Of a stretch of 64,000 nucleotides of DNA, positions 1 to 8,044 are shown one piece after another (position 1 is the first letter of the stretch; each line of letters starts with the position of its first letter). The position numbers and the translations under genes are program-made. The notes under the pieces are model-generated. The model saw only the letters and a program-made list of their open reading frames with translations, did not search any database and was not told the origin of the DNA. Source of the DNA: Kocuria rosea (GTDB taxonomy: Bacteria > Actinomycetota > Actinomycetes > Actinomycetales > Micrococcaceae); the NCBI RefSeq assembly GCF_006094695.1, contig NZ_CP035103.1:1488001-1552000 (forward strand), given 5' to 3'.

Positions 1-253
1 CCTGCGGGAGAACACCCGCACCCGCGGAGAGCTGGAGGCCCGGCAGTCCTGGACGGTCAACGCCGCCCGGCTGGCGGTGGCCGCACCGTGGATCGTGCTG
101 GCGCTGATGGCCACCCAGCCCGCCGCGATCCGGGCCTACGACACCCCGGCCGGCGCCCTGGTGCTGATCGGCGGGCTGCTCGTCTCCACGATCGCCTACC
201 GCCTCATGCTGCGGATCGGCGCCCTGCCCGAGCCCGAGCGGGTGCTGCGGTGA
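1..253 (+). CDS. tadB: TadB-like pilus assembly membrane protein (3' end only)
   Basis: Only the last 83 codons are present; the start lies upstream of the window. The visible part has an Asn/Arg/Glu-containing stretch, then two hydrophobic segments (about LAVAAPWIVLALM and LVLIGGLLVSTIAY), and ends in a short basic/acidic tail. This matches the C-terminus of a type II secretion F-domain protein such as TadB, an inner-membrane platform protein of Tad (Flp) pili. The stop codon TGA overlaps the GTG start of the next gene (GTGA), so the two are translationally coupled. The call rests mostly on context: TadC, pilin-like and TadE/G-like genes follow. The paralogous name could be reversed with TadC. 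Confidence 0.7.
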   Translation, partial: LRENTRTRGELEARQSWTVNAARLAVAAPWIVLALMATQPAAIRAYDTPAGALVLIGGLLVSTIAYRLMLRIGALPEPERVLR

Positions 254-1194
254 GTGCTACCCCCGCCCTGCTGGTGCTCCTCGGCCTGGTGCACGCCGCC
301 GGGCTGTGGCTGGTGCTCACCGGCGCCCGGGTCACCGGCCGGCCGTCCTTCGCGACCCGGATCGCCCCGCAGCTGCGCTCAGTGGAGGTCGAGTCGGCGC
401 TGCTCACCCGCCCCGGGCGCCGCTCCGCCCGGACACCCGGCCGGGCCGCAGCGGGGCTGGACCCGGTCGTGCGCGGGCTGGCCCACCGCGTGTTCCGGCA
501 CGCCGCCCCGTCGGCGGCCCTGGAGGGACGCCTGGTCCGGGCGGGCGTCAGCACCACGGCGGCGGACTTCCGCGCCGAGCAGCTCCTGTGCGCGACGGGG
601 GGCCTGCTGCTCGGCGTCCTGCTCGGCGTGGCCGCCGAGGCGCGCTGGGGCACGGGTCCCGGCGGGGTGCTGCTGGCCGTGGGCGCGGCCACGGCCGCCG
701 GGCACCTGCTGCGCGGGCACCTGCTGAGCCGGCGGATCCGGCTCCGCGAGGCCCGGATGCTGGCCGAGTTCCCCGCCGTCGCCGAGCTGATGGCGCTGTC
801 GGTGGGCGCGGGGGAGAGCGCGGTGGGTTCGCTCGAGCGGGTGTGCCGGGTCGCGGAGGGAGAGCTCACCGCGGAGTTCCGCGCGGTGCTCGCACAGACG
901 CGGTCCGGCGCCGGACTCGTGCACGCCCTCCAGGACTTCTCCGCGCGCACCCCGGTGGCGCCCATCGGGCGGTTCGTGGACGGCATCGTCGTGGCCATCG
1001 AGCGCGGCACGCCCCTGGCGGACGTGCTGCGGGCCCAGGCCCAGGACGTGCGGGACAACGACAAGCGCGAGCTGATGGAGGCCGCCGGGCGCAAGGAGAT
1101 CGCCATGATGGTGCCCCTCGTGTTCTGCGTGCTGCCGCTGACGGTCGTGTTCGCCGTGTTCCCCGGGATCGCCGTGCTGGAGCTCGGCTTCTGA
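250..1194 (+). CDS. tadC: TadC-like type II secretion F-domain protein
   Basis: 314 residues, starting at the GTG that overlaps the preceding stop. An N-terminal membrane segment (about residues 4-20) is followed by a cytoplasmic stretch, two central helices (about 120-160), a helical T2SSF domain with the typical GESAVGSLERVCRVAEGEL-like amphipathic region, and a C-terminal hydrophobic hairpin (MMVPLVFCVLPLTVVFAVFP). This is the architecture of TadC, which with TadB forms the membrane platform for Flp pilus polymerisation. In Micrococcus luteus the tad genes are known to be needed for natural transformation, so a DNA-uptake role is possible here, but that is inferred from the relative only. 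Confidence 0.8.
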   Translation: MSATPALLVLLGLVHAAGLWLVLTGARVTGRPSFATRIAPQLRSVEVESALLTRPGRRSARTPGRAAAGLDPVVRGLAHRVFRHAAPSAALEGRLVRAGVSTTAADFRAEQLLCATGGLLLGVLLGVAAEARWGTGPGGVLLAVGAATAAGHLLRGHLLSRRIRLREARMLAEFPAVAELMALSVGAGESAVGSLERVCRVAEGELTAEFRAVLAQTRSGAGLVHALQDFSARTPVAPIGRFVDGIVVAIERGTPLADVLRAQAQDVRDNDKRELMEAAGRKEIAMMVPLVFCVLPLTVVFAVFPGIAVLELGF

Positions 1195-1247
1195 CCTCTC
1201 ATCCGGGCGGCCGGGAACCGGCAGCCCTCCAGGAAAGGACACACCCC

Positions 1248-1472
1248 ATGACACACCTCCACCGGTTCGCCGCCCTGCTCGGCGTCCTCACCCTGACCCT
1301 CGCCGCGCTGCGCGAGCGGCTCGCCGCCGATGATCCGGACCGCGGGGACGTCCCCGGCTGGGTGATGCTGACCCTGATGTCCGCGGTGCTCGTGGCCGGG
1401 CTGCTGCTGGTGGCGCAGCCGGCCCTGGAGGGGCTCTTCCAGGACGCGATGGCGCGCGTGAGCCAGAACTGA
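1248..1472 (+). CDS. small Flp-like pilin candidate
   Basis: 74 residues with a good Shine-Dalgarno (AGGAAAGGA) before ATG 1248. A short N-terminal region (residues 1-25), partly hydrophobic, is followed by a charged stretch ending DRGDVPGW and then by a strongly hydrophobic helix (VMLTLMSAVLVAGLLLVAQPAL) and a short tail. Position between tadC and tadE and the leader-plus-helix layout fit the major Flp pilin. The expected prepilin motif G/xxxxE(F/Y) is not conserved: GDVPGW has Gly-Trp where Glu-Tyr is usual. It may be a divergent pilin processed after Gly33, or a minor component. The function is inferred from location. Confidence 0.6.
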   Translation: MTHLHRFAALLGVLTLTLAALRERLAADDPDRGDVPGWVMLTLMSAVLVAGLLLVAQPALEGLFQDAMARVSQN

Positions 1473-1474
1473 GG

Positions 1475-1882
1475 ATGGACGAGGAGCGCGCCCGGCCGGG
1501 CGCCGGGCCCCCGGGGACGGACCGGGGCAGTGCGGTGGTCGAGTACGTCATGGTGGCCGGCCTCGTGGCGATGATCTTCGCCGCCACGCTGCAACTGGCC
1601 CTGGCCCTGCACGTGCGCAACACGCTGATCGACGCCGCCGCGGCGGGCGCCCGGTACGGCACCCTGGCCGACCGGTCGCCCGAGGACGGGGTCGAGCGGA
1701 CCCGCCGGATCGTCTCCGGCGCCCTCGGCCCCCGGTACGCCCAGGACGTCGTCGCGACCACCGCGGCGGTGGGCGAGCTGCGGACCCTGGAGATCACGGT
1801 GGTCTCGCCCCTGCCCGTGGTGGCGCTGTTCGGTCCGCCCGACTCCCTGGAGGTGCGCGGCCATGCCGTCCTCGGGGATTGA
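1475..1882 (+). CDS. TadE-like pilus pseudopilin
   Basis: 135 residues beginning 2 nt after the pilin stop. After a short Gly/Pro-rich leader (residues 1-21) it carries the TadE signature GSAVVEYVMVAGLVAMIFAA, with Gly/Ser cleavage context and Glu at +5 followed by Tyr, which is what TadV-type prepilin peptidases recognise. A conserved NTLIDAAAAGARYG region follows, typical of TadE, then a soluble C-terminal domain. TadE-like pseudopilins are minor subunits required for pilus assembly. The next gene begins inside its 3' end (20-nt overlap). Confidence 0.85.
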   Translation: MDEERARPGAGPPGTDRGSAVVEYVMVAGLVAMIFAATLQLALALHVRNTLIDAAAAGARYGTLADRSPEDGVERTRRIVSGALGPRYAQDVVATTAAVGELRTLEITVVSPLPVVALFGPPDSLEVRGHAVLGD

Positions 1883-2435
1883 AGCTCCTGCCTCCAGCGG
1901 AGCAGCGGCATCGACGGCTACGGCTGCTTCGACCGCCTCGCCCGCCTCGACCGGAGCGACCGGCGCGATCGGAGCGACCGGGACGGCCCGTGCGGCCGGG
2001 CCGCCCGATGTGCTCGGGAGGACTGCGGGCGGTGACGAGGGCAGCGCGGTCGTGGAGTTCGTGGCGCTGGGCACGCTGCTGCTCGTCCCCGTGGTCTACT
2101 TCGTGCTCGCGGTGGCCCAGGTCCAGGCCGGGGCCTTCGGAGTGGTGGCCGCCGCGCAGCAGGCGTCCCAGGTGCTGGCCCGGGCCGAGCCCGGTGCGCT
2201 CTCGGACACCGGGCTGACCGCGGCGGCGCGGCTGGCGGCCGCGGACCAGGGCTTCGCCCCCGACCGGCTGGCGCTCCGCCTCGAGTGCTCCGACGGGGCG
2301 TGCGCGGAGCCCGGTGCGGTGGCCACGGTGCACGCCACCCTGGAGGTCCCGCTGCCGCTGGTGCCCGGGTTCACCGACCTGGACGTGGCCGTGCTGACGT
2401 CCTCGGCCACGGTCGTGATCGGCCGCTACGGATGA
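1863..2435 (+). CDS. TadE/TadF-like pseudopilin with Ala/Thr/Gly-rich leader
   Basis: 190 residues if started at ATG 1863, overlapping the preceding gene by 20 nt. Residues 1-58 are low-complexity (repeated STAS and GATGAIGATGTA), then comes a class III prepilin-like motif EGSAVVEFVALG with Glu and Phe in the recognised positions, a hydrophobic helix, and a conserved AQQASQVLARAEPG segment typical of TadE/TadF-family pseudopilins. A Cys pair (about residues 141 and 146) could form a disulphide outside the cell. The long leader is unusual; a later start would shorten it, but no good ribosome site is visible there. Its TGA overlaps the next ATG (ATGA). Confidence 0.75.
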   Translation: MPSSGIEAPASSGAAASTATAASTASPASTGATGAIGATGTARAAGPPDVLGRTAGGDEGSAVVEFVALGTLLLVPVVYFVLAVAQVQAGAFGVVAAAQQASQVLARAEPGALSDTGLTAAARLAAADQGFAPDRLALRLECSDGACAEPGAVATVHATLEVPLPLVPGFTDLDVAVLTSSATVVIGRYG

Positions 2436-2941
2436 GCGGGCGGACCGCCGGACCCGGCCCGCGCCGGGACGGGAGCCGGGACCAGAACCGGGACCACGCC
2501 CGGGGCGAGGACCGGGACGACGGGCAGGTGACGATCCTGGTCATCGGCTTCGCGGTCGTGCTGCTCCTGCTCACGGTCGTGGTCATGGGGGTCACCGCGG
2601 TCTACGTGGGGGAGCGCAAGCTGCAGGTGCTGGCCGACAACGCCGCGCTCGCCGCGGCCGACACGTTCGTGGCGCTGGAGCCGGGGACGGGCGGCGCCCC
2701 GCCCGTCACGGTCCTGGACGACGACGCCGTGGCAGGGGCGGCGACCGCCTACCTCGACACCGTCAGCGCCTGGGCGGGAACGCCGGGCCTGGCCCTGGCC
2801 GCACCCACCGGGAGCCCGGACGGGCGGACCGCCGAGGTGACCCTGGCCGCCGTCGTGCACCCGCCGGTGGTCAACCTCCTGGTGCCCGACGGCATCCCGA
2901 TCACCGCCACGAGCGAGGCCCGCGCGCGACTGGGCCGATGA
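2432..2941 (+). CDS. TadG-like short pilus assembly protein (Rv3655c/TadE-G N-terminal type)
   Basis: 169 residues, ATG overlapping the preceding stop. A highly charged Arg/Asp-rich N-terminus (residues 1-32) precedes DDGQVTILVIGFAVVLLLLTVVVMG, the hydrophobic segment and boundary motif of the putative Flp pilus-assembly TadE/G-like family, and ERKLQVLADNAALAAAD, the typical following helix. Actinobacterial members are short and lack the von Willebrand-like domain of proteobacterial TadG, as here. It is the last gene of the visible tad operon; a weak GC hairpin lies about 35 nt downstream. Confidence 0.78.
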   Translation: MSGRTAGPGPRRDGSRDQNRDHARGEDRDDGQVTILVIGFAVVLLLLTVVVMGVTAVYVGERKLQVLADNAALAAADTFVALEPGTGGAPPVTVLDDDAVAGAATAYLDTVSAWAGTPGLALAAPTGSPDGRTAEVTLAAVVHPPVVNLLVPDGIPITATSEARARLGR

Positions 2942-3295
2942 CGCGGCCCACCCGGTTCCGCTGACCCGCGCGGCCGCTCCGGGGGCGGCTCGGCCGGTGC
3001 GGGAGGCACGGCGCTCGCAGACGTCAGGGCCGGCCCCGGACCGGGCGACGGAGATGGTCACCGTTCGGGTGCTGTTCGGCGCGATCTCATTGACCGCCCG
3101 GGCGCGGCGGCGCACGCTGGTGCCGAGGGGATGTTCCTCCGGACCGGTCCTCGGGAGTGCATCGGTCCTGGTGGGGAGGAGGTGTCGCGACGACGTCCGG
3201 TGCGGCCGCACGGCCGGCACCGCAGTGAGCGGGACGCGCACCACGGGAGCAACCGGTGCGGGCGGTCCCGTCCGACACCACATCGAGGTCTCGAC
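2942..3295 (+). other. 354-nt stretch without a supported gene
   Basis: The region separates the tad operon from the LamG gene. Just after the tad stop is a GCCGC...GCGGC inverted repeat (about 2973-2995) that may terminate tad transcription. A TTGACC hexamer near 3090 could be a -35 box, but no convincing -10 follows. No ORF here has family character or a ribosome site. It probably holds the promoter and leader for the LamG gene. Confidence 0.4.
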
Positions 3296-4189
3296 ATGAG
3301 CACTGTTCGCGCGCGGGGACGGTGGAGCACGCCGGTGCAGGGCGTGCTGACGCTGCTGCTCGCGCTGGCGCTGGGCATCGCAGGGCTTCCGCCGTCGGCC
3401 GCCCGGGACGATCCCGGGGACGTCCTGCGGAGCGCGGCCCGCCCGCTCTCCTACGACGACACCGTCCGGAAGGACGGACCCGCCGCGTACTGGGCCATGC
3501 GCAGCCCCGGTGCGGGCACGGAGAAGGACCTGGTGGGCAGGCTCCACGGCAGCTACCACGGCAAGCCGAAGCGGGCGACCCTGCCCAACGGCGACACGGC
3601 CGCGGACTTCGACGGCACCGGTCAGTACCTCCAGGTGCCCGATGCCGCCGCCGTCAGCGCGGGCACGCGCGGCGTGCTCACCGTCGAGGCGTGGATGCGC
3701 CCCGACGCGCTGGACTTCCGGTCCCAGGAGGGTTCGGGGTACGTGCACTGGATGGGCAAGGGCGCGCCGAGGAACCACGAGTACGTCGCGCGGATGTACT
3801 CGAAGAGCAACTCCGAGAACCGGCCGAACCGCATCTCCGGCTACGCGTTCAACCCCTCCGGAGGGGAGGGGCCGGGGTCCTACTTCCAGGTGCCGGTGCG
3901 CAGGGGGGAGTGGATCCACTACGTGCTCGTCATCAATGCCAACGCCAAGGGCGGGAACTATCCGCACGGCTACACGAAGATCTACCGCAACGGGCAGCGC
4001 ATGGACCAGGACGACCTGGAGCACGACGGCACGGTCGTCGTGCCCCGGCGCGGCAGCGCGCCGTTCCGCGTCGGCACCCGGGACCTGAGGTCGTTCTTCG
4101 ACGGGGCCGTCGGCAAGGTGGCGGTCTACACCAAGGAGCTGCCCAGGAAGCAGGTGGAGGAGCACTACCGGGTGATGACCACGCGGTGA
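3296..4189 (+). CDS. secreted LamG/concanavalin-A-like domain protein
   Basis: 297 residues from ATG 3296. Residues 1-37 form a Sec signal peptide: Arg-rich start, hydrophobic core GVLTLLLALALGIAGL, and a small-residue cleavage region near PSAA. The remainder is a single LamG-like jellyroll (about 50-290): an AYWAMRSPG start, DFDGTGQYLQVPD, VEAWMRPD, GEWIHYVLVIN, YKIYRNGQ-like and a FDGAVGKVAVYTKELP ending are the usual strands of LamG/laminin-G family 3 domains. Such domains bind carbohydrate or protein ligands outside the cell. There is no catalytic domain, no sortase signal and no membrane anchor, so it should be released. The biological ligand is unknown; neighbours do not indicate it. 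Confidence 0.8.
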   Translation: MSTVRARGRWSTPVQGVLTLLLALALGIAGLPPSAARDDPGDVLRSAARPLSYDDTVRKDGPAAYWAMRSPGAGTEKDLVGRLHGSYHGKPKRATLPNGDTAADFDGTGQYLQVPDAAAVSAGTRGVLTVEAWMRPDALDFRSQEGSGYVHWMGKGAPRNHEYVARMYSKSNSENRPNRISGYAFNPSGGEGPGSYFQVPVRRGEWIHYVLVINANAKGGNYPHGYTKIYRNGQRMDQDDLEHDGTVVVPRRGSAPFRVGTRDLRSFFDGAVGKVAVYTKELPRKQVEEHYRVMTTR

Positions 4190-4259
4190 GGACCGGGGCG
4201 CGGCCCGGCCCGGACGGCGGGAGGCGACGGCGACGCGTCCCCGGTTTCTCAGCCGGCGA

Positions 4260-4291
4260 GAACGTCCCTGGTGCCGGCCGCGGGGACGTTC
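4260..4291. promoter_or_regulatory. inverted repeat upstream of glycerol dehydrogenase
   Basis: GAACGTCCC (4260-4268) and GGGACGTTC (4283-4291) form a perfect 9-bp inverted repeat with a 14-nt spacer, 81 nt before the gldA start. A TATGCT hexamer (4293-4298) abuts it and could be a -10 box. It could be a repressor operator for gldA or a hairpin ending the LamG transcript; there is no T-run. Confidence 0.4.
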
Positions 4292-4371
4292 CTATGCTGG
4301 CGGGCACCCGGGAGATCATCCCGGACGGCGGGGGGAACGACCTGCCGGCCCCGTCGTCGAAGGAGAAGGCC

Positions 4372-5517
4372 ATGGACGCTCCCGTCCGCTCCGTCATCAG
4401 CCCAGGACGCTACGTCCAGGGACCGGGCGCCATCGCCTGCCTGGGAGAGTATCTCGCCGCCGTCGGGCAGACACCCCTGGTGGTGGCCGACGACGTCGTC
4501 TGGGGGTTCGTGGGCCGCGACGTGGAAGCGTCCCTGGCGCGGGCCGGCATGGCGACCACGCGCGAGGCCTTCAACGGCATCCCCTCGGCCGGGGAGATCG
4601 ACCGGCTCACGGCGGTCATCCGCGCGGCGGGGGCCGACGTGGCCGTGGCCGTGGGCGGCGGCAGCACCATCGACGCGGTCAAGGCCTCGGGGTTCCTCGC
4701 CGGGATCCGGTGGGTCAGCGTCCCCACCGTCGCCTCCACCGACGCGCCGACCTCGGCGCTGGCGGTCGTCTACACCGACGAGGGCGTCTTCGAGGAGTAC
4801 CGGTTCTTCCCCCGCAACCCCGACCTCGTCCTCGTCGACTCCCAGCTGGTGGCCAACGCGCCGGCGACGTTCCTGGCGGCGGGCGTCGGCGACGCCCTGG
4901 CCACCTGGCTGGAGGCCAGGGCCACCGCCGCCTCGGGGTCGCTGACCATGGCCGGGGGCACGGCCACCCTCACGGGCACCGCCCTGGCCCGGCTGAGCTG
5001 GGACGTCCTGTGGGACAACGCCCTCGTGGCGATGGACGCCGCCCGGGACCACGTCGTGACCCCGGCACTGGAGAAGGTCATCGAGGCCAACACCCTGCTC
5101 TCCGGGCTCGGCTTCGAGTCCGGCGGACTGGCGGCGGCCCACGCCGTCCACAACGGACTGACCGCGGCGCCGCAGACCCACGGCCTGGCCCACGGGCAGA
5201 AGGTCAACATCGGCTCCATCACCCAGCTCGTGCTGGAGGGCGCCCCGAGCTCGGAGATCGTGGACTTCATCGAGTTCACCACCCGGGTCGGGCTCCCGAC
5301 CACCCTCACGGAGATCGGGCTGCGCGCGGAGGACACCGAGGAGATCCGGGCCGTGGCGCGGGCCGCCACCGTGGAGAGCGAGACCATCCACAGCATGCCC
5401 TTCACCGTGCGGGCGGACGACGTCGCCGCGGCGCTGACCTCCATCGAGCGCCTCGGCCGGCGGGTGCGTGCCCGCGCCGGGCTGCCCGAGCCGCAGCCCT
5501 ACCGCCACGCCCACTAG
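4372..5517 (+). CDS. gldA: glycerol dehydrogenase (iron/zinc alcohol dehydrogenase family)
   Basis: 381 residues, ATG 4372 behind AAGGAGAAGG. It is predicted to oxidise glycerol to dihydroxyacetone with NAD+. Visible family motifs are the nucleotide-binding GGGSTIDAVK (95-104), STDAPTSALAVVY (122-134), and the three zinc ligands Asp174 (GVGDALATW), His257 (AAAHAVHNG) and His274 (HGLAHGQKV), whose positions match Geobacillus GlyDH (173/256/274) within one residue. The gene stands alone, with an inverted repeat upstream and a double hairpin downstream facing glgC. Other polyol dehydrogenases of the family cannot be excluded, but the pattern fits GldA best. Confidence 0.88.
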   Translation: MDAPVRSVISPGRYVQGPGAIACLGEYLAAVGQTPLVVADDVVWGFVGRDVEASLARAGMATTREAFNGIPSAGEIDRLTAVIRAAGADVAVAVGGGSTIDAVKASGFLAGIRWVSVPTVASTDAPTSALAVVYTDEGVFEEYRFFPRNPDLVLVDSQLVANAPATFLAAGVGDALATWLEARATAASGSLTMAGGTATLTGTALARLSWDVLWDNALVAMDAARDHVVTPALEKVIEANTLLSGLGFESGGLAAAHAVHNGLTAAPQTHGLAHGQKVNIGSITQLVLEGAPSSEIVDFIEFTTRVGLPTTLTEIGLRAEDTEEIRAVARAATVESETIHSMPFTVRADDVAAALTSIERLGRRVRARAGLPEPQPYRHAH

Positions 5518-5521
5518 CGTC

Positions 5522-5582
5522 CCGCCCGGACACGATCCGTCCGGGCGGTCCCGTCCCGGGCGGGTCCCGCCCAGGCGGGACC
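5522..5582. terminator. tandem hairpins between convergent gldA and glgC
   Basis: Two stems: a 10-bp stem with 7-nt loop (5522-5531/5539-5548) and a 9-bp stem with 2-nt apparent loop (5563-5571/5574-5582). No U-tail; the position between converging stops supports a bidirectional terminator. Confidence 0.6.
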
Positions 5583-5596
5583 GGTCCGCGGAGGGC

Positions 5597-6757
5597 TCAG
5601 TGACCGCGGGGCAGGACCGCCCCGCGGTCGAACTCCTCGGTGGCCGCCACGGCGCCCGTGCCGTCGATCAGGGTCACGGCGCCCGCGGCGCCGTGCGCAC
5701 CCGCGGAGATGTCGGCTCCCGTGTCGGCGAGGACGTTCTCGAGGGTCACCCCGGCTCCCACCCGGACGCCGTCCAGCAGCACCGAGCTGCGCACCGTGGC
5801 GCCCTCCTCGACGACGACGCCGGGGCCGAGCACCGAGTGCTCCACGGCGCCGCGCACCATCGCGCCCGCGGCGACCATCGACCCGCGCAGCTCGGCGCTG
5901 CCGGCGATCCGGGCGGGCACCCGCTGCGGCTGGGCCGAGAGGATCGGCCAGCCGGGGTCGTCCAGGGCCACGCCGTCGCCGTCGAGCATCTGCATGTGGG
6001 CGGTCCAGTAGGACTGCAGGGTGCCCAGGTCCATCCAGTACCCGTCCAGGCGGTGCTCCACCACCCTGCGGTGCGCCACGAACCACGGGACCAGGTCGTT
6101 GCCGTAGTCCTCGAGCCCGCCCTCCTGCTCGTGCACGAGGTCCAGGGCCTCCAGCAGCTTCTCCGCGTCGTAGAGGAACATCTCGGCCGCGACCAGCCGC
6201 CCCCGGGGCTCGTCCGGCTTGTAGTCGAAGCCGGTGACGCGGCCGCCGTCGTCGGCCTGCACCACGCCGTAGCGGGAGGGGTCCTCGTCGACGAGCGTGG
6301 TGACCACGGTCAGGTCGGCGCCCCGCTCGAGGTGGGTGTCGATCACGTCGAGGAAGTTCAGCGTGTACAGGTGGTCGGCGCTGAGCACCAGGACCAGGTC
6401 CGGGGCGAAGTCGCGGATCAGGTCCTTCTGCCGGTAGAGCGAGTCCGCGTTGCCCTCGGCGAAGCCCTCGCCCTCGGTGCCCTGGTACGGGGGCAGGACC
6501 TGGAGCCCGCCGTGGGTGCGGTCGAGGTCCCAGGGGCGCCCGTTGGCCAGGTGCTGGTTGAGGCTGTGCGGAAGGAACTGCTCGACGACCCACACGTCCG
6601 AGAGGTGGGAGTGCACGAGGTTGGACAGGGCGACGTCGATGAGCCGGTAGGTGCCCGCCACGGGGAGGGCGGGCTTGACCTTCTTCTCGGTCAGGGCGCC
6701 GAGCCGGGAGCCCTTCCCGCCGGCGAGGACCAGGGCCAGCGTGCGAGGGATGCGCAT
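5597..6757 (-). CDS. glgC: glucose-1-phosphate adenylyltransferase
   Basis: 386 residues, ATG at 6757 preceded by GAAAGGAAG. The N-terminal nucleotidyltransferase motif [19 protein letters not shown] (about 12-30) is the pyrophosphorylase signature; [10 protein letters not shown] carries the catalytic Asp, and [11 protein letters not shown] and [14 protein letters not shown] are typical of GlgC. The C-terminal third is a left-handed beta-helix of hexapeptide-like repeats. It makes ADP-glucose for glycogen (and in actinobacteria for related alpha-glucans). Length is slightly below the usual 405-430. It is divergent from prfB with 88 nt between starts. Confidence 0.92.
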   Translation of the reverse strand: MRIPRTLALVLAGGKGSRLGALTEKKVKPALPVAGTYRLIDVALSNLVHSHLSDVWVVEQFLPHSLNQHLANGRPWDLDRTHGGLQVLPPYQGTEGEGFAEGNADSLYRQKDLIRDFAPDLVLVLSADHLYTLNFLDVIDTHLERGADLTVVTTLVDEDPSRYGVVQADDGGRVTGFDYKPDEPRGRLVAAEMFLYDAEKLLEALDLVHEQEGGLEDYGNDLVPWFVAHRRVVEHRLDGYWMDLGTLQSYWTAHMQMLDGDGVALDDPGWPILSAQPQRVPARIAGSAELRGSMVAAGAMVRGAVEHSVLGPGVVVEEGATVRSSVLLDGVRVGAGVTLENVLADTGADISAGAHGAAGAVTLIDGTGAVAATEEFDRGAVLPRGH

Positions 6758-6831
6758 CGTGCTTCCTTTCTCTCGGCACCATCCTGCCAGAGGGACGCCG
6801 GGCCGAGCCGGGGCGATTTGCCCCCATGGGA

Positions 6832-6837
6832 TAATCT
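6832..6837 (+). promoter_or_regulatory. -10 box of prfB, probably leaderless
   Basis: TAATCT lies 8 nt before the prfB ATG with no Shine-Dalgarno between, so the transcript would start at or 1-2 nt before the start codon. Confidence 0.5.
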
Positions 6838-6845
6838 TGGCTTCC

Positions 6846-7967
6846 ATGGCCTCCCTTGACTTCCCGGCAGAGATCTCCGCCCTCCGTTCCACGTTCGCGT
6901 CCATCGAGGCCGTGAGCGACGTCGACGCCATCAAGCGGGACATTGCCGAGCTCTCGCAGCAGGCGACCGCCCCGGACCTGTGGGACGACCAGGCCGCGGC
7001 GCAGAAGATCACCTCCAAGCTCTCCCACAAGCAGTCCGACCTCGAGCGGCTCGAGAAGCTCGGCGGCCGCATCGACGACATCGAGGTCATGGTGCAGCTG
7101 GCCGCCGAGGAGGACGACGCGGAGACCCTGGAGCTCGCCGTGGAGGAGCTCGCCGCGGTCAAGAAGGCGCTCTCCCGGCTGGAGGTCCAGACCCTGCTCT
7201 CGGGCGAGTACGACGAGCGCGAGGCCGTGGTGACCATCCGCTCCGGCGCCGGCGGCGTGGACGCCGCCGACTTCGCCGAGATGCTCATGCGCATGTACCT
7301 GCGCTGGGCGGAGCGCCACGGCTACCCGACCACCGTCCTGGACACCTCCTACGCGGAGGAGGCGGGCCTGAAGTCCGCGACCTTCGAGGTCAAGGCCCCC
7401 TACGCCTTCGGCACCCTGTCCGTCGAGGCCGGCACCCACCGGCTCGTCCGCATCTCCCCCTTCGACAACCAGGGGCGGCGCCAGACCTCGTTCGCGGCGG
7501 TGGAGGTCATCCCGCTCATCGAGCAGGACGACTCGATCGAGATCCCCGAGTCCGAGATCAAGGTGGACGTCTTCCGCTCCTCGGGCCCCGGCGGGCAGTC
7601 CGTGAACACCACGGACTCCGCCGTGCGGATGACCCACATCCCCACGGGCATCGTCGTGTCCATGCAGAACGAGAAGTCCCAGATCCAGAACCGCGCCGCC
7701 GCGCTGCGCGTGCTCCAGTCGCGGCTGCTCCTGCAGCGCCAGGAGGAGGAGAGCGCCAAGAAGAAGGAGCTGGCCGGGGACGTCAAGGCGTCCTGGGGCG
7801 ACCAGATGCGCTCCTACGTCCTGAACCCGTACCAGATGGTCAAGGACCTGCGGACCAACCACGAGGAGGGCAACCCCTCCGCGATCTTCGACGGCGCGAT
7901 CGACGGCTTCGTCGACGCCGGGATCCGCTGGCGCGCCGACCAGCGCCACGCCCCGGCCGACGCCTGA
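6846..7967 (+). CDS. prfB: peptide chain release factor 2
   Basis: 373 residues from ATG 6846. RF2 identity is shown by the SPF stop-codon-recognition tripeptide (204-206) within [10 protein letters not shown], and catalysis by GGQ (249-251) in [13 protein letters not shown]-terminal coiled-coil domain 1 spans about 1-110. It releases polypeptides at UGA and UAA codons. The frame is continuous with no in-frame TGA near codon 26, so the programmed +1 frameshift of Escherichia coli prfB is absent. In many actinobacteria prfB is followed by ftsE-ftsX and smpB; here a reverse-strand gene sits between prfB and smpB. Confidence 0.97.
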   Translation: MASLDFPAEISALRSTFASIEAVSDVDAIKRDIAELSQQATAPDLWDDQAAAQKITSKLSHKQSDLERLEKLGGRIDDIEVMVQLAAEEDDAETLELAVEELAAVKKALSRLEVQTLLSGEYDEREAVVTIRSGAGGVDAADFAEMLMRMYLRWAERHGYPTTVLDTSYAEEAGLKSATFEVKAPYAFGTLSVEAGTHRLVRISPFDNQGRRQTSFAAVEVIPLIEQDDSIEIPESEIKVDVFRSSGPGGQSVNTTDSAVRMTHIPTGIVVSMQNEKSQIQNRAAALRVLQSRLLLQRQEEESAKKKELAGDVKASWGDQMRSYVLNPYQMVKDLRTNHEEGNPSAIFDGAIDGFVDAGIRWRADQRHAPADA

Positions 7968-7986
7968 GCTCCCGCGGGACCCCTGA

Positions 7987-8024
7987 CCGGGCCCCGGCCG
8001 GTCCCGCGACCGGCCGGGGCCCGG
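7987..8024. terminator. 17-bp GC hairpin after prfB
   Basis: Perfect 17-bp stem (7987-8003/8008-8024) with CCGC loop between the converging stops of prfB and the pyruvyltransferase-family gene. No T-run. Confidence 0.65.
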
Positions 8025-8044
8025 TGCCCTGGGAGGGCGGGCGC

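Noticed and set aside
1900..2010. Collagen-like domain in the TadE/F-like leader (GATGAIGATGTA)
   Set aside because: Only a few triplets without the strict Gly-x-y periodicity; best seen as low-complexity leader.
3256..4371. Open frame upstream of gldA that could make a fusion protein of about 750 residues
   Set aside because: It reads the LamG gene in another frame; gldA has its own ribosome site and conserved N-terminus at 4372.
6846..6960. Programmed frameshift in prfB
   Set aside because: The frame is continuous with no in-frame TGA around codons 20-30, so no frameshift is needed.
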